Below, piece after piece: positions 7,264 to 16,684 of a DNA stretch of 61,366 nt (positions are counted from its first letter, which is position 1; every line of letters starts with the position of its first letter). The translations under genes were made by a program, and so were the position numbers. The stretch spans positions 1-61,366 of the forward strand of contig JAFTTQ010000022.1 of the NCBI GenBank assembly GCA_017466665.1. Direction: 5' to 3'. The stretch is from Oscillospiraceae bacterium. Its GTDB lineage: Bacteria; Bacillota; Clostridia; Oscillospirales; Oscillospiraceae. The notes beneath the pieces are model-generated. The model had not been told where the DNA came from. It ran no database searches and saw only the letters and a list, made by a program, of their open reading frames with translations.

Positions 7264-10194
7264 ATGAAAAGCACAGGCAAAAAAGTGTGCAGTATCGTAA
7301 TGATTGCGGCAATTTTGTTTTCTGTCATTGCACAAGGCGGGATTTTTGTTAACGCAGAAAGCGAGCCGATTATTTATCAGGCAGAGGATTACTATGAAGG
7401 TAATATCTCCGAGGGGGTGGCAGCAGACCTGCAGCCCGGCGAGCAAATTGAGATTGTCCTGAATACCAATGCGGATTTTACAGATGGATGGTATGAACTG
7501 ACTGTTTATTCCTGCGGCAACCGGGAATCCTTTGCAATACTGGTCAATGGGGAAAGTGTCGGCAGTATCAGCCGCACCGGCACCGGCTTCGGTATGGACC
7601 AGATGACCGGGGACAAGCTGGATGTGGCGCTGGAACTGACAGCTGATGATGTGGTCACCCTTGTAGCCCCTGCCGATGCCTACGGCTGGGTGGATTATGT
7701 GCAGCTGGATGCATATACCGGTCCTATTATCAATGAGGATTATTATATCTACCAGGCAGAAGACTATTACACTGGCAATATTTCCGAAAATGCAGCAGCG
7801 GATCTGCAGCCCGGAGAGCAAATTGAGATTGCCCTGAATACCAATGCGGATTTTACAGATGGATGGTATGAGTTGACGGTTTATTCCTGCGGTAACCGGG
7901 AATCCTTTGCAATACTGGTCAATGGGGAAAGCGTCGGCAGTATCAGCCGCACCGGCACCGGCTTTGGTATGAACCAGATGACCGGGGACAAGCTGGATGT
8001 GGCACTGGAACTGACAGCTGATGATGTGGTCACCCTTGTAGCCCCTGCCGATGCCTACGGCTGGGTGGATTATATCCAAATGGATCTTGTAGAGGACGAA
8101 ACGGTACCGACGGAGCCGACCGAACCCACTGAGCCGACAGAGCCGACAGAGCCGACAGAGCCGACAGAGCCGACAGAGCCGACGGAGCCGACCGAGCCGA
8201 CCGAGCCGACCGAGCCGACTGAGCCGACCGAGCCGACTGAGCCGACGGAGCCGACTGAGCCGACGGAGCCGACCGAACCGACAGAACCCACAGAACCGAC
8301 GGAGCCGACGGAACCGACAGAACCCACAGAACCGACGGAGCCGACGGAACCGACGGAACCGACAGAGCCGACAGAACCCACAGAACCCACAGAACCGACC
8401 GAGCCGACAGAACCCGGCGATCACCATTACGTCTATCAGGCGGAAGACTTTTACAGTGGCAACATAGCGGAAAATGCGGCTGCAGATCTGCAGCCTGGGG
8501 AAAGCATTTCTTTTGCGTTACATACCAATGAAGAATTTGTGGCCGGAAGCTACACGCTGACCATCCATTCCTGCGGCAACAGAGAGACCTTTGAAATCCA
8601 AGTCAACGGGGAAAGTGTAGGCTGCATCAGCCGTACTGGCACCGGTTTTGGTATGGATCAGATGTCTTACGATAAGTTGTTTGTTACCTTGGAGCTGAAT
8701 CCCGAGGATACGATCACCATAGTAGCGCAGACCGGTGAATACTGGGGTTGGGTCGATTTCATTGTTTTGGACAAGGGTGAGGTAACAATCGAGCCTCCAA
8801 CAGAACCTGAAAAACCCAATGCTACCGAAACACACGACGGTTATTTTATTTATCAGGCAGAGGGCTATTACAATGGCAATATCTCAGAGGGTGCGGCGGC
8901 GGATCTGCAGCCCGGTGAGAAGATCAATTTCAAGCTGGGAGACAACAAGGACTTTACAGCCGGCACCTACACACTGAGCATCCGTTCCTGCGGCAACCGG
9001 GAAAGCTTTTCTGTATTGGTCAATGGCAAAAACATGGGAACGGTCAGCCGCAAAGGAACTGGTTTTGGTATGGATCAGATGTCTTATGCCAAGATGTCGG
9101 TAACCTTAAAGCTCAAGCCTGAGGATACACTATCCATTGTTGCACCCAATGGGGAATACTGGGGCTGGGTGGATTTTATTGTTTTGGATGTCGGTGATAC
9201 TACCGAAAAGCCAAAAAGTGAATCGACTGCAACCAATGCTACCGAGACGCACGATGGCTACTTTATCTATCAGGCGGAAAGCTATTACAGCGGAAATATC
9301 AGCGAGGGCGCAGCGGCGGATCTGCAGCCCGGTGAGAAAATTCATTTCAAGCTGGCAGATAATAAGGACTTTGCAGCCGGTACCTATACCCTGAGCATCC
9401 TGTCCTGCGGCAATCGGGAATCCTTTGATGTTTTCGTCAATGGCAAGAATGTTGGAACCGTAAGCCGTACGGGTACAGAGTTTGGTATGGACCAAATGAC
9501 TTATGACAAAATGATCGTAACCATAGAACTCAAGCCTGAGGACACACTGTCCATCGTTGCACCCAATGGGGAATACTGGGGCTGGGTGGATCTCATTGTG
9601 CTGGATGTTGGTGATACAACACAAGCATCCGGGCTTGCCGAAGGGGAAGCAGTTCAGACAGGCGACGGTTACATTATTTATCAAGCGGAGTTCTTCCATA
9701 ACCAGCTGGCAGAGGGCTTTGCGGCGGATCTGCAGCCCGGTTCCGTAATCGATATTCCGATGAGCGCTTGTGAAGGCTTTACCGATGGCTGGTACACGAT
9801 CACAATTGTTTCCTGCGGCCCCAGAGAAAGTATTTATCTGCGTTTAAACGGTACTTCCATCGGTTCTGTCTCACGGAAGGCGACTGGATACGGTGCTGAT
9901 CAAATGACCGAAAACCGTTATTCTAAAAAGATTGAATTGACAAAGGACGATGTTTTGACCCTGGTTGCGCCGGATGACGATACATTTGGCTGGGTCGATT
10001 ATGTGCGGCTGAATGCAGTCGACCCTCCCGCCAGCGCAAGGACAGAGGAGGAGACGATAGCAACGGAGCCTGTGGACACGCCGTCCGGCAGCGACACCAA
10101 TAGCATGATGCCTGTGGTATACGGGATCATCGGTGTTGTTGTGTTTGCTGCAATTTTGTGCGGTGTGATCATCTTTGTCAGAAGAAAAAAGTGA
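7264..10194 (+). CDS. Membrane-anchored surface protein with six CBM35/CBM6-like modules and a Thr-Glu-Pro linker
   Basis: A probable glycan-capture protein of 976 residues. Residues 1-31 are a signal peptide (ends VNAES). Six modules of about 110 residues each begin YQAE and end GWVDY/F (starts near residues 36, 161, 389, 530, 666 and 804). They carry constant blocks SCGNRESF, GTGFGMDQM and AADLQPGE, and look like beta-sandwich carbohydrate-binding modules of the CBM35/CBM6 type (inferred). Residues 283-384 are 34 TEP triplets, a rigid linker or wall-spanning stalk. A transmembrane helix at ~949-972 followed by RRKK anchors the C terminus. There is no catalytic domain. AAAGGAG lies 9 nt before the ATG. 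The next gene, a dextranase, carries four of the same modules, so both probably bind dextran-like alpha-glucans. Confidence 0.85.
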   Translation: MKSTGKKVCSIVMIAAILFSVIAQGGIFVNAESEPIIYQAEDYYEGNISEGVAADLQPGEQIEIVLNTNADFTDGWYELTVYSCGNRESFAILVNGESVGSISRTGTGFGMDQMTGDKLDVALELTADDVVTLVAPADAYGWVDYVQLDAYTGPIINEDYYIYQAEDYYTGNISENAAADLQPGEQIEIALNTNADFTDGWYELTVYSCGNRESFAILVNGESVGSISRTGTGFGMNQMTGDKLDVALELTADDVVTLVAPADAYGWVDYIQMDLVEDETVPTEPTEPTEPTEPTEPTEPTEPTEPTEPTEPTEPTEPTEPTEPTEPTEPTEPTEPTEPTEPTEPTEPTEPTEPTEPTEPTEPTEPTEPTEPTEPTEPTEPTEPGDHHYVYQAEDFYSGNIAENAAADLQPGESISFALHTNEEFVAGSYTLTIHSCGNRETFEIQVNGESVGCISRTGTGFGMDQMSYDKLFVTLELNPEDTITIVAQTGEYWGWVDFIVLDKGEVTIEPPTEPEKPNATETHDGYFIYQAEGYYNGNISEGAAADLQPGEKINFKLGDNKDFTAGTYTLSIRSCGNRESFSVLVNGKNMGTVSRKGTGFGMDQMSYAKMSVTLKLKPEDTLSIVAPNGEYWGWVDFIVLDVGDTTEKPKSESTATNATETHDGYFIYQAESYYSGNISEGAAADLQPGEKIHFKLADNKDFAAGTYTLSILSCGNRESFDVFVNGKNVGTVSRTGTEFGMDQMTYDKMIVTIELKPEDTLSIVAPNGEYWGWVDLIVLDVGDTTQASGLAEGEAVQTGDGYIIYQAEFFHNQLAEGFAADLQPGSVIDIPMSACEGFTDGWYTITIVSCGPRESIYLRLNGTSIGSVSRKATGYGADQMTENRYSKKIELTKDDVLTLVAPDDDTFGWVDYVRLNAVDPPASARTEEETIATEPVDTPSGSDTNSMMPVVYGIIGVVVFAAILCGVIIFVRRKK
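8110..8415 (+). repeat. 9-bp minisatellite encoding (Thr-Glu-Pro) x 34
   Basis: 306 nt of in-frame 9-bp units (AC-N GA-R CC-N) encode 34 uninterrupted TEP triplets. Third-base variation is arranged in higher-order blocks, as expected from slippage and unequal exchange. It separates binding modules 2 and 3. Confidence 0.97.
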
Positions 10195-10236
10195 TATTCC
10201 ACCAATGTGAGATAGCTGTCTTATAAATCAGAATAG

Positions 10237-10261
10237 AATACCTGCGAATCAGGTATTTTGG
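10237..10261 (+). terminator. Weak intergenic hairpin before the dextranase
   Basis: AATACCTG/CAGGTATT (8 bp, loop CGAAT) followed by TTGG, in the 117-nt gap between the two module proteins. It is short and could be a partial terminator or a processing site that sets relative expression. Confidence 0.4.
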
Positions 10262-10311
10262 TACAGACGGCATCAAAATTGGAGTATGGAATTCAGAAGG
10301 AGTGTATAGGC

Positions 10312-13300
10312 ATGTCAATAATCAGGAAACGATTCTTGAGTGTGCTGCTGATTGCTGCAATGCTGCTTTCCACAGTTTTCCACGGTGGCGTTTCTGCTCA
10401 AGCAGAAGATGAAAGTTCACTGCCTGATGGTATTATTTATCAGGCGGAAGACTACTACACCGGAAACATCTCCGAGGGCGCAGCAGCAGACTTACAGCCT
10501 GGCGAAAGTATAGAAATTGCATTGGCCTCCAACAGCGAATTTGTCGCAGGCAAGTACATACTGATGATCCAATCCTGCGGCAATCGGGAATTCTTTGATA
10601 TTTTGATCAATGGCGAAAGTGTTGGGGCTGTCAGCCGCACCGGTACCGGCTTCGGAATGGATCAGATGACCTCTGATACATTAGAGGCTGTTTTGGAGCT
10701 GAAACCCGAGGATGTCATTACGATTGTTGCACCTGACGGCGGATATTACGGCTGGGTGGATTACCTGCGGCTGGATGCATATACCGGTCCTATTATCAAT
10801 GAGGATTATTATATCTACCAGGCAGAGGATTACTATACCGGTAACATCTGCGAAGGCGTGGCAGCAGACCTGCAACCCGGAGAAACCATTGCAATTACAT
10901 TGGGAAGTGAATTTGCCACAGGTAAATACATACTGACGGTCAGCTCCTGCGGCAACCGCGAATCTTTTGAGATTCTGATCAATGGCGAGAGCTTTGGTAC
11001 GATCAACCGTATTGGTACAGACTATGGTATGGATCAGATGAGCTTTGATAAACTGGCGGGAAAAATCCTGCAGTTAAGGCCAGGGGATGTGATTTCCATT
11101 GTTGCACCGGCAGATGGGTATGGTTGGGTCGACTATCTGTGTCTGGATGTATATGGTCCAGAGGATGGTGTTGAAACCGGTGTTGGCTATTTCTGCTACC
11201 AGGCTGAAGCATTTTACGATAAGCTGCCCGGTTCCGGCGATTGCGCAGCAGATTTGCAGCCTGGAGAAACCATTGCGGTTACATTGGGAAGTGAATTTGC
11301 CGCAGGTAAATACACGCTGACGGTCAGTTCCTGCGGTAACCGCGAATCCTTTGAGATCCTGATCAACGGCGAGAGTGTTGGCACGATTAACCGTGTTGGC
11401 ACAGACTATGGTATGAATCAGATGACCCCTGATACCTTGGAAGCCGTTTTGGTGCTGAAACAGGGAGATGTGATTACCGTTGCTGCACCCGAAGGCGGAT
11501 ATTACGGTTGGGTGGATTATTTGCAGCTGGATAAACACTTTAGTGAATCGGCAACCGAAACCGGCAACGGCTATTTTGTCTATCAGGTGGAGCATTATTA
11601 CGATGGCAATATCTCCGAGGAGGTTGCTGCAGATATGCAGCCGGGAGAGGTTATTGAGATCCCGTTAAGAACCAACAAGGATTTTACAGCTGGCAAATAC
11701 ACCGTAACGATTTATTCCTGCGGCAACCGGGAAGCTTTTGAAATCCTGGTTAACGGCCAGAGCGTTGGAACGATTAGCAGAACTGGCACTGGCTACGGCC
11801 AGGATCAGATGACCTATGACAAGCTGGAGACCGTTTTGGACTTAAAGCCGGATGATGTAGTTTCCGTTGTTGCGCCTGCAGATGGCTACGGCTGGGTAGA
11901 TTTTGTCCTGTTCGACTTGAATGCAGTTGCCCAGGTATATACCGACGGTGTAGCAGGACATAGATATGATAGCCTGCAGAATGCGATCGCTGCCGCTGCC
12001 CAGACCGGCAGCGATGTAAAGCTGCTGGCAGATTCTAATGAAGAAATCATCATCACCAGTTCCTTGAAGATAGATCTGAACGGTCATAGCCTGACCGGCA
12101 AGGTGACTGTGGCTGAGGGTGCTATACTGTATGGCATAGACTCTTCCACTGACGATTACGACTGTTCTGATGGCTATGGCAAGATCGTTCAGCTGGAAGG
12201 CAATTACGAGCCTTACTTCCAGAATACGGATACAAAGCGGTATATTGCCATTGGGGAAGAAGACGGCAGCGTATCTTTCCACCGTTTCTACATGGCAATC
12301 AATCATAAGCTTTTGCGTCCTGAAAACAACGGTGTTGGCTTCAAGGCAATCTTTGCCGGTGACGAGGTTATCAAAAACAATCTGGATTCTTTCGGCATTC
12401 AGGTTTGTGTCGGTGATGATTTTACGGTAAATCCAGTGATACGGACCGGTGCCTTTACAGATTTTACTGCAGGCAGAGAAAAGGAAGCCGGAGAATTGAC
12501 CGATACCCCCAATCAAAGAACCGTGGTGCTCAAAAACATTTTAAAGGCTGAGGACGGGTATGACAACGCCGCCGCTGCTGTTGCATGCATCCACGGAAGA
12601 CCCTATATGATTATAGACGGTCACAAAATCGTTGCGCAAGACACGACAACAACCAGCTTGCGCGAATTGATCAACAGCGCCAATAACAGCGATGGCACGC
12701 CCGGTTCTGTGATGATGGCTATCTATAATCAGCTCGTAGCACCGTTTGGTGATGTTATGAAGGATGATTCATGGCATATAGATCGCATTCTGGAGGTTGG
12801 CAGTGAAGGCGCAGGTATTATCACAGATATCTACACCGACAAGGCAAGCTATTCACCTGGAGATCGAGCAGCGTTGACGGTGGAGTTGCTTGCACAGGAG
12901 GATTTGAATGCAACCCTTCAAGTCAATGTAACAAAACTGACAAATGTCATTTATAGCACATCTATCCCTGTGTCCCTGAAGAATGGTGAGGCAACCAGCA
13001 AATCGGTAAGATTCAACTTGCCGGAAAGTGACTTTCAGGGGTATAGCGTGGAGGTTTATCTTCACTGGGGAGAAATTCTTCTGGATTGGGAAATGACCGC
13101 GGCAGAGGCAGCATCAGATTGGTCTATGTTTCCCCGATATGGATATCTGACCCGGTATAACCCGGAGGTGGATGTTCAGTCCACGCTGGAGCGTCTGAAT
13201 AAGTACCATATCAACGGACTGTTCTATTACGATGTGCTGGATCGACACGAAAAGCCTTTGGCGGGAACAGTGGATTCGCCGGCAGAGAGCTGGTATACAC

Positions 13301-14529
13301 TTGCCAACCATTTGGCAAGCAAAGATACTGTCAGCGAGCTGATTGACCTTGGTCATACATATAACATGAATTCGTATATGTATAATTTGATTTTTGGAGC
13401 CTACGAGGACTTTGAAACATCGGGTGTGGACAGCAGCTGGGGCCTGTTTGAGGATTTCGCAAGGACGCAGCAGGCATACCATGGACCTCTGGACGAAAAC
13501 TGGGAAACACAGAAGCTGTATTTGTTCAATCCCGGAAATGTGAATTGGCAGGATCATTATCTGCGTGTGACCGCCGATATGTTGGCAGTTTATAATTTTG
13601 ACGGTGTTCAGGCTGACTCCTTGGGAGACCGCGGCACTTTGTATACCAAAGGTGGAACGGTTTTTGGAACAAATTTGTCAGAGCAGTACAGCCCTCTGCT
13701 GAATCGTATGACTGAGGAACTGGGCACAAGGATCATTTTTAATCCTGTATCCGGTTATGGTCGGTCTGAGGTCATGAGCACGGTAGACTATGACATTGCC
13801 TACGAAGAAATTTGGCCTTTTGCTGCCAAAACCTATAGTGACCTAAAAGCAGAGGTGGACAATATCCGTAGTCTGATGACTACTGAAAACGGTCAGCAAA
13901 AGGGAATTGTAATCGCCGCCTATATGAACTATGACGTCGATAAAAATGGGACCTTCAACACACCTGGTATTCTCCTTGCAAATGCCACGCTGATGGCTTC
14001 GGGAGCGGCACATCTTGAACTCGGTGATACCGGAATGCTGTCCAATGAATACTATCCCGGTGATACACTTACCATAGACAATAACTTGGATAGGTATTTG
14101 CGAAACTATTATTCCTTTATGGTCGCATATGAAAACTACCTCAGGGATCCTGCGCTTACCGCTTGTGATGCAGCAACCTATATTAATGGGACTGCAGTGG
14201 CGCAAAATTCTGTATCAGGACAGATTTGGTCTTTCAGCAAAGAAAGTGAAAATGCCGGACAGGTGCTCCATTTTATCAATTTGTGCGGAGTCAGTTCTTC
14301 GGACTGGTCGGACGGCGACGGAACCCAAGCAGAACCAACCCGGCAGGAGAATCTGACGGTGCTTCAATATGTGGATACGATTCCGCAGCATGTATATCTT
14401 GCTTCTCCGGATCATGCCGACGGTATTATGACAGAGCTTCCTTTTGAAACAGGGATGGATGCAAACGGAACCTACATTACCTTCCAAATGCCGCAGTTGC
14501 ACTATTGGAATATGGTCATCTTAAAATAA
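10312..14529 (+). CDS. Secreted GH66 dextranase with four CBM35/CBM6-like modules
   Basis: An endo-alpha-1,6-glucanase (GH66: dextranase or cycloisomaltooligosaccharide glucanotransferase; dextranase preferred) of 1405 residues. The ATG at 10312 is chosen for its AGAAGGAGTG ribosome site and the immediate signal peptide (1-~35). Four YQAE...GWVDY modules begin near residues 40, 166, 293 and 421. A pectate-lyase-like linker (NAIAAAAQ, KIDLNGHSLTG) starts near 540. A module of unknown role (RYIAIGEEDGSVSFHRFY) follows from 642. The catalytic part starts near 834 with a GH66 N-terminal Ig-like domain, then FPRYGYLTRYN (939), FDGVQADSLGDRG (probable nucleophile Asp1102) and YEEIW (probable acid Glu1166). 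There is no anchor, so it is released or held through its binding modules. Module DNA is nearly identical in places to the upstream gene. Confidence 0.9.
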   Translation: MSIIRKRFLSVLLIAAMLLSTVFHGGVSAQAEDESSLPDGIIYQAEDYYTGNISEGAAADLQPGESIEIALASNSEFVAGKYILMIQSCGNREFFDILINGESVGAVSRTGTGFGMDQMTSDTLEAVLELKPEDVITIVAPDGGYYGWVDYLRLDAYTGPIINEDYYIYQAEDYYTGNICEGVAADLQPGETIAITLGSEFATGKYILTVSSCGNRESFEILINGESFGTINRIGTDYGMDQMSFDKLAGKILQLRPGDVISIVAPADGYGWVDYLCLDVYGPEDGVETGVGYFCYQAEAFYDKLPGSGDCAADLQPGETIAVTLGSEFAAGKYTLTVSSCGNRESFEILINGESVGTINRVGTDYGMNQMTPDTLEAVLVLKQGDVITVAAPEGGYYGWVDYLQLDKHFSESATETGNGYFVYQVEHYYDGNISEEVAADMQPGEVIEIPLRTNKDFTAGKYTVTIYSCGNREAFEILVNGQSVGTISRTGTGYGQDQMTYDKLETVLDLKPDDVVSVVAPADGYGWVDFVLFDLNAVAQVYTDGVAGHRYDSLQNAIAAAAQTGSDVKLLADSNEEIIITSSLKIDLNGHSLTGKVTVAEGAILYGIDSSTDDYDCSDGYGKIVQLEGNYEPYFQNTDTKRYIAIGEEDGSVSFHRFYMAINHKLLRPENNGVGFKAIFAGDEVIKNNLDSFGIQVCVGDDFTVNPVIRTGAFTDFTAGREKEAGELTDTPNQRTVVLKNILKAEDGYDNAAAAVACIHGRPYMIIDGHKIVAQDTTTTSLRELINSANNSDGTPGSVMMAIYNQLVAPFGDVMKDDSWHIDRILEVGSEGAGIITDIYTDKASYSPGDRAALTVELLAQEDLNATLQVNVTKLTNVIYSTSIPVSLKNGEATSKSVRFNLPESDFQGYSVEVYLHWGEILLDWEMTAAEAASDWSMFPRYGYLTRYNPEVDVQSTLERLNKYHINGLFYYDVLDRHEKPLAGTVDSPAESWYTLANHLASKDTVSELIDLGHTYNMNSYMYNLIFGAYEDFETSGVDSSWGLFEDFARTQQAYHGPLDENWETQKLYLFNPGNVNWQDHYLRVTADMLAVYNFDGVQADSLGDRGTLYTKGGTVFGTNLSEQYSPLLNRMTEELGTRIIFNPVSGYGRSEVMSTVDYDIAYEEIWPFAAKTYSDLKAEVDNIRSLMTTENGQQKGIVIAAYMNYDVDKNGTFNTPGILLANATLMASGAAHLELGDTGMLSNEYYPGDTLTIDNNLDRYLRNYYSFMVAYENYLRDPALTACDAATYINGTAVAQNSVSGQIWSFSKESENAGQVLHFINLCGVSSSDWSDGDGTQAEPTRQENLTVLQYVDTIPQHVYLASPDHADGIMTELPFETGMDANGTYITFQMPQLHYWNMVILK

Positions 14530-14545
14530 AGTGAGGTTAAACAGT

Positions 14546-15556
14546 ATGATGCAACAAGGAAAACGGATATTGTTATGCCTGATAACTTTGGTTATGGTTA
14601 TTGGTTTTGTGTCGTTTGGTGTTTTTGCCGATGAAGCAGTTTCCGATAGTGTTGTGGAGGTTACAGCGCAGCAGCTGATCCTTGGGGATGATCTTACGAT
14701 GCGTTTCTATGTGGCTGCGGATAACTCGTACAAGGAAAACTCTGCAATGCACATCACGGTTGATGGAAAGACTGTTACCTATCCAATGAACGGTATGGAA
14801 CCTGATGGCGACGGACGGTATGTCTTTTCAGCTGATTTGGCAGCTGCGCAGATGACATCTGCAATAGAACTGAATTTTATTTCCAATCATGCAAGCGTTA
14901 TGAAAAAAACCTATACCATCCGGGATTACGCAATAGTAATATTGGAAGGCAATTATCCTGCTGAGACAAAACGGCTGGTCAAGGAAATGCTGAATTATGG
15001 TGCGGAAGCACAGCGGTACTTCAAGCACAATTCGCAGAAACTGGCAAATGCCGGCTATGAAATTGAGGCTTCTGACGCCGTTCCCTCCGAAGCTCCTTCT
15101 GTGACAGTGAGTGGCGCAGTTGAGAACATTAAATATTATGGTGCAACGCTGCTGTTTGAAAGTAAGGTTGCGGTTCGGTATTATTTCGTAGCACCCAACG
15201 GGGTGGAGGGCTATACTTTTAAGGCCAATGGTGTATCTTATCATGCGCAGTCCAAGGGCGGACTCTTCTTCGTTGAGATTCCTGAAATTAACCCCCAGGA
15301 TTTAGATAAAAGTATTGCTATAACTGTGACAGCGATCAATAGTGATGAGAAATTGGTTGTGAATTACAGTCCCATGCATTATATTTGCCGGATGTATAAT
15401 AAGGACAGCTCGTCCTTAGAACTGAAAAACCTTCTCCATGCTTTGTATAGCTATCATGTGGCAGCAAAGACTTTTACTGCCGCAGGAAACATTTTGGATT
15501 TGAATCCTGTTCAGGGTGGCGATTATAATTTGGGCACAGTTATTCCCAACCTCTGA
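14546..15556 (+). CDS. Secreted protein consisting of an uncharacterised domain
   Basis: A protein of 336 residues with a signal peptide (MMQQGKRILLCLITLVMV onward, ends VFADEA). The ATG at 14546 follows GTGAGG by 9 nt; the ATG at 14549 is equally possible. It starts 16 nt after the dextranase stop and is probably cotranscribed. The mature part is one ~270-residue domain whose landmarks (YTIRDYA, LVKEMLNYGAEAQRYF, YYGATLLFESKVAVRYYF, VEIPEINPQDL, YSPMHYICRMYNKDSSS) recur in the same order at the C terminus of the 31130-35428 protein. I know this arrangement from large secreted proteins of gut Clostridia but no characterised function. A role in surface retention or glycan handling is only inferred from the neighbours. 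No catalytic motif or anchor is seen. Confidence 0.75.
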   Translation: MMQQGKRILLCLITLVMVIGFVSFGVFADEAVSDSVVEVTAQQLILGDDLTMRFYVAADNSYKENSAMHITVDGKTVTYPMNGMEPDGDGRYVFSADLAAAQMTSAIELNFISNHASVMKKTYTIRDYAIVILEGNYPAETKRLVKEMLNYGAEAQRYFKHNSQKLANAGYEIEASDAVPSEAPSVTVSGAVENIKYYGATLLFESKVAVRYYFVAPNGVEGYTFKANGVSYHAQSKGGLFFVEIPEINPQDLDKSIAITVTAINSDEKLVVNYSPMHYICRMYNKDSSSLELKNLLHALYSYHVAAKTFTAAGNILDLNPVQGGDYNLGTVIPNL

Positions 15557-15594
15557 TGCTTGCACAACCGGCTTAATAAGGATGCAGAATAAAG

Positions 15595-15632
15595 GCAGAC
15601 AGTATGGTGATTTTCCATACTGTCTGCTTTTG
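15595..15632 (+). terminator. Terminator of the dextran cluster
   Basis: A perfect 13-bp stem GCAGACAGTATGG (15595-15607) with its complement (15615-15627), a 7-nt loop, then TTTTG. It lies 38 nt after the stop of the small secreted protein. Confidence 0.9.
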
Positions 15633-15805
15633 TTATCATATCGAAGCTCTGGTTGATAAAAAGTAGTAAATTGGTAGTAAATTAAAAATATAGTGTAATT
15701 TATCGCATACTATCAAGGCTTTTGGGCGCTGATTAAGATAGTGCTATGGGAGAGCAACAGAATCATTACCATAAAAACTCTCGCTTTCGTGGGGGTAATA
15801 TACCA
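15627..15805 (+). repeat. Dispersed intergenic repeat, copy 2
   Basis: The diverged second copy of the element at 2600-2785, same orientation, again starting within the T-tract of a terminator. The tandem GTAGTAAATTGGTAGTAAAT is fully conserved between copies, while the middle differs by substitutions and small indels. Confidence 0.7.
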
Positions 15806-15862
15806 AGAACCTGACAGAATTGCAACAAAGCCTTTCTATATCTAAAAATGAGCCGTTATTGC

Positions 15863-16684
15863 TCAGTTAGAGCCGATTTTATACTTTGCACGGTAAGCCG
15901 TGGGAGTCAGTTCAAATCGAGCCTTGAATATTTCGTAAAAATGACTGGTAGACAGAAATCCAAGATTTGCGGCGATCTGATCGATAGGCTGGGTAGTTTC
16001 CCGGATGATCCGGGCGGCACAGTCTAGTTTGATATGGGTTTGGAACTGAATGATCGTCATACCTGTGCGTTGCTTAAACCGTTTAATGATGGTTGGAGGG
16101 GAATAGGGGTAGTTCTTATAAATATCCTGCACGGAGCTGGCAAGATAGGTATAGTTGCGGATCTTTTCTAAAATGTCATCAACCATAATATCTGCGCTGT
16201 CGGCGGAATACACCGTTTCCTTAGTTAAAAGGCTTAGAGAATTATAAAAAAGCAGCTTGATATTGGACGACTCCTGCTGTCCCGCGGAAAGGGCGTTACA
16301 GATACTCAGAAGATACTCAAAGGCATGGTTTGGCAGCTTGATATAAATGAGATTCTTATTTTCAAAAACATTTCCAAAGGAAAAAAGCTGCAGTAACAGC
16401 TCAAAATACTGCTTTTGAAAAACGACATTAAAATGGATGGCTTCCGGGGGCTGGATCGTCATAGAGTGGGTTTGACCGATATTGAACAAATACAGGGTTC
16501 CAGCTTCAAATACAGTGGATTCCCCCTCGAAATGCTGGATGTAGCTGCCTTGACTGATAAGTCCCAATTCATAGAAATCCACATGCTGATGAAGAACGGC
16601 GGTAATTTTGCTCCAATTATAGGTGCAGCTATGATGCCGGGTGAGATCGCCAAAATGCAAATGCATACAATCTGTGTTCTCCAT
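15863..16684 (-). CDS. AraC-family transcriptional regulator
   Basis: 273 residues. The N-terminal cupin-like sensor domain (LYLFNIGQTHSMTIQ) is followed by two helix-turn-helix motifs in the last ~100 residues (SSVQDIYKNYPYSPPTIIKR and QPIDQIAANLGFLSTSHFYE, then FKARFELTPTAYRAKYK), the standard AraC/XylS arrangement. It is divergent from the 16984-35428 operon across a 299-nt AT-rich region, which makes it the likely sugar-responsive activator of that operon (inferred from position). A second AraC regulator of different sequence is at 47737-48621. Confidence 0.9.
   Translation of the reverse strand: MENTDCMHLHFGDLTRHHSCTYNWSKITAVLHQHVDFYELGLISQGSYIQHFEGESTVFEAGTLYLFNIGQTHSMTIQPPEAIHFNVVFQKQYFELLLQLFSFGNVFENKNLIYIKLPNHAFEYLLSICNALSAGQQESSNIKLLFYNSLSLLTKETVYSADSADIMVDDILEKIRNYTYLASSVQDIYKNYPYSPPTIIKRFKQRTGMTIIQFQTHIKLDCAARIIRETTQPIDQIAANLGFLSTSHFYEIFKARFELTPTAYRAKYKIGSN

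Noticed and set aside
8110-8415. CRISPR-like or VNTR non-coding repeat
   Set aside because: The 9-bp units stay in frame and encode a linker inside a secreted protein, so this is a coding minisatellite.
7171-8427. Minus-strand frame rich in Arg/Leu/Phe repeats, and the Gly-Ser-Val frame at 8070-8390
   Set aside because: Both are mirror images of the TEP minisatellite and the binding modules; the periodicity comes from the 9-bp repeat.
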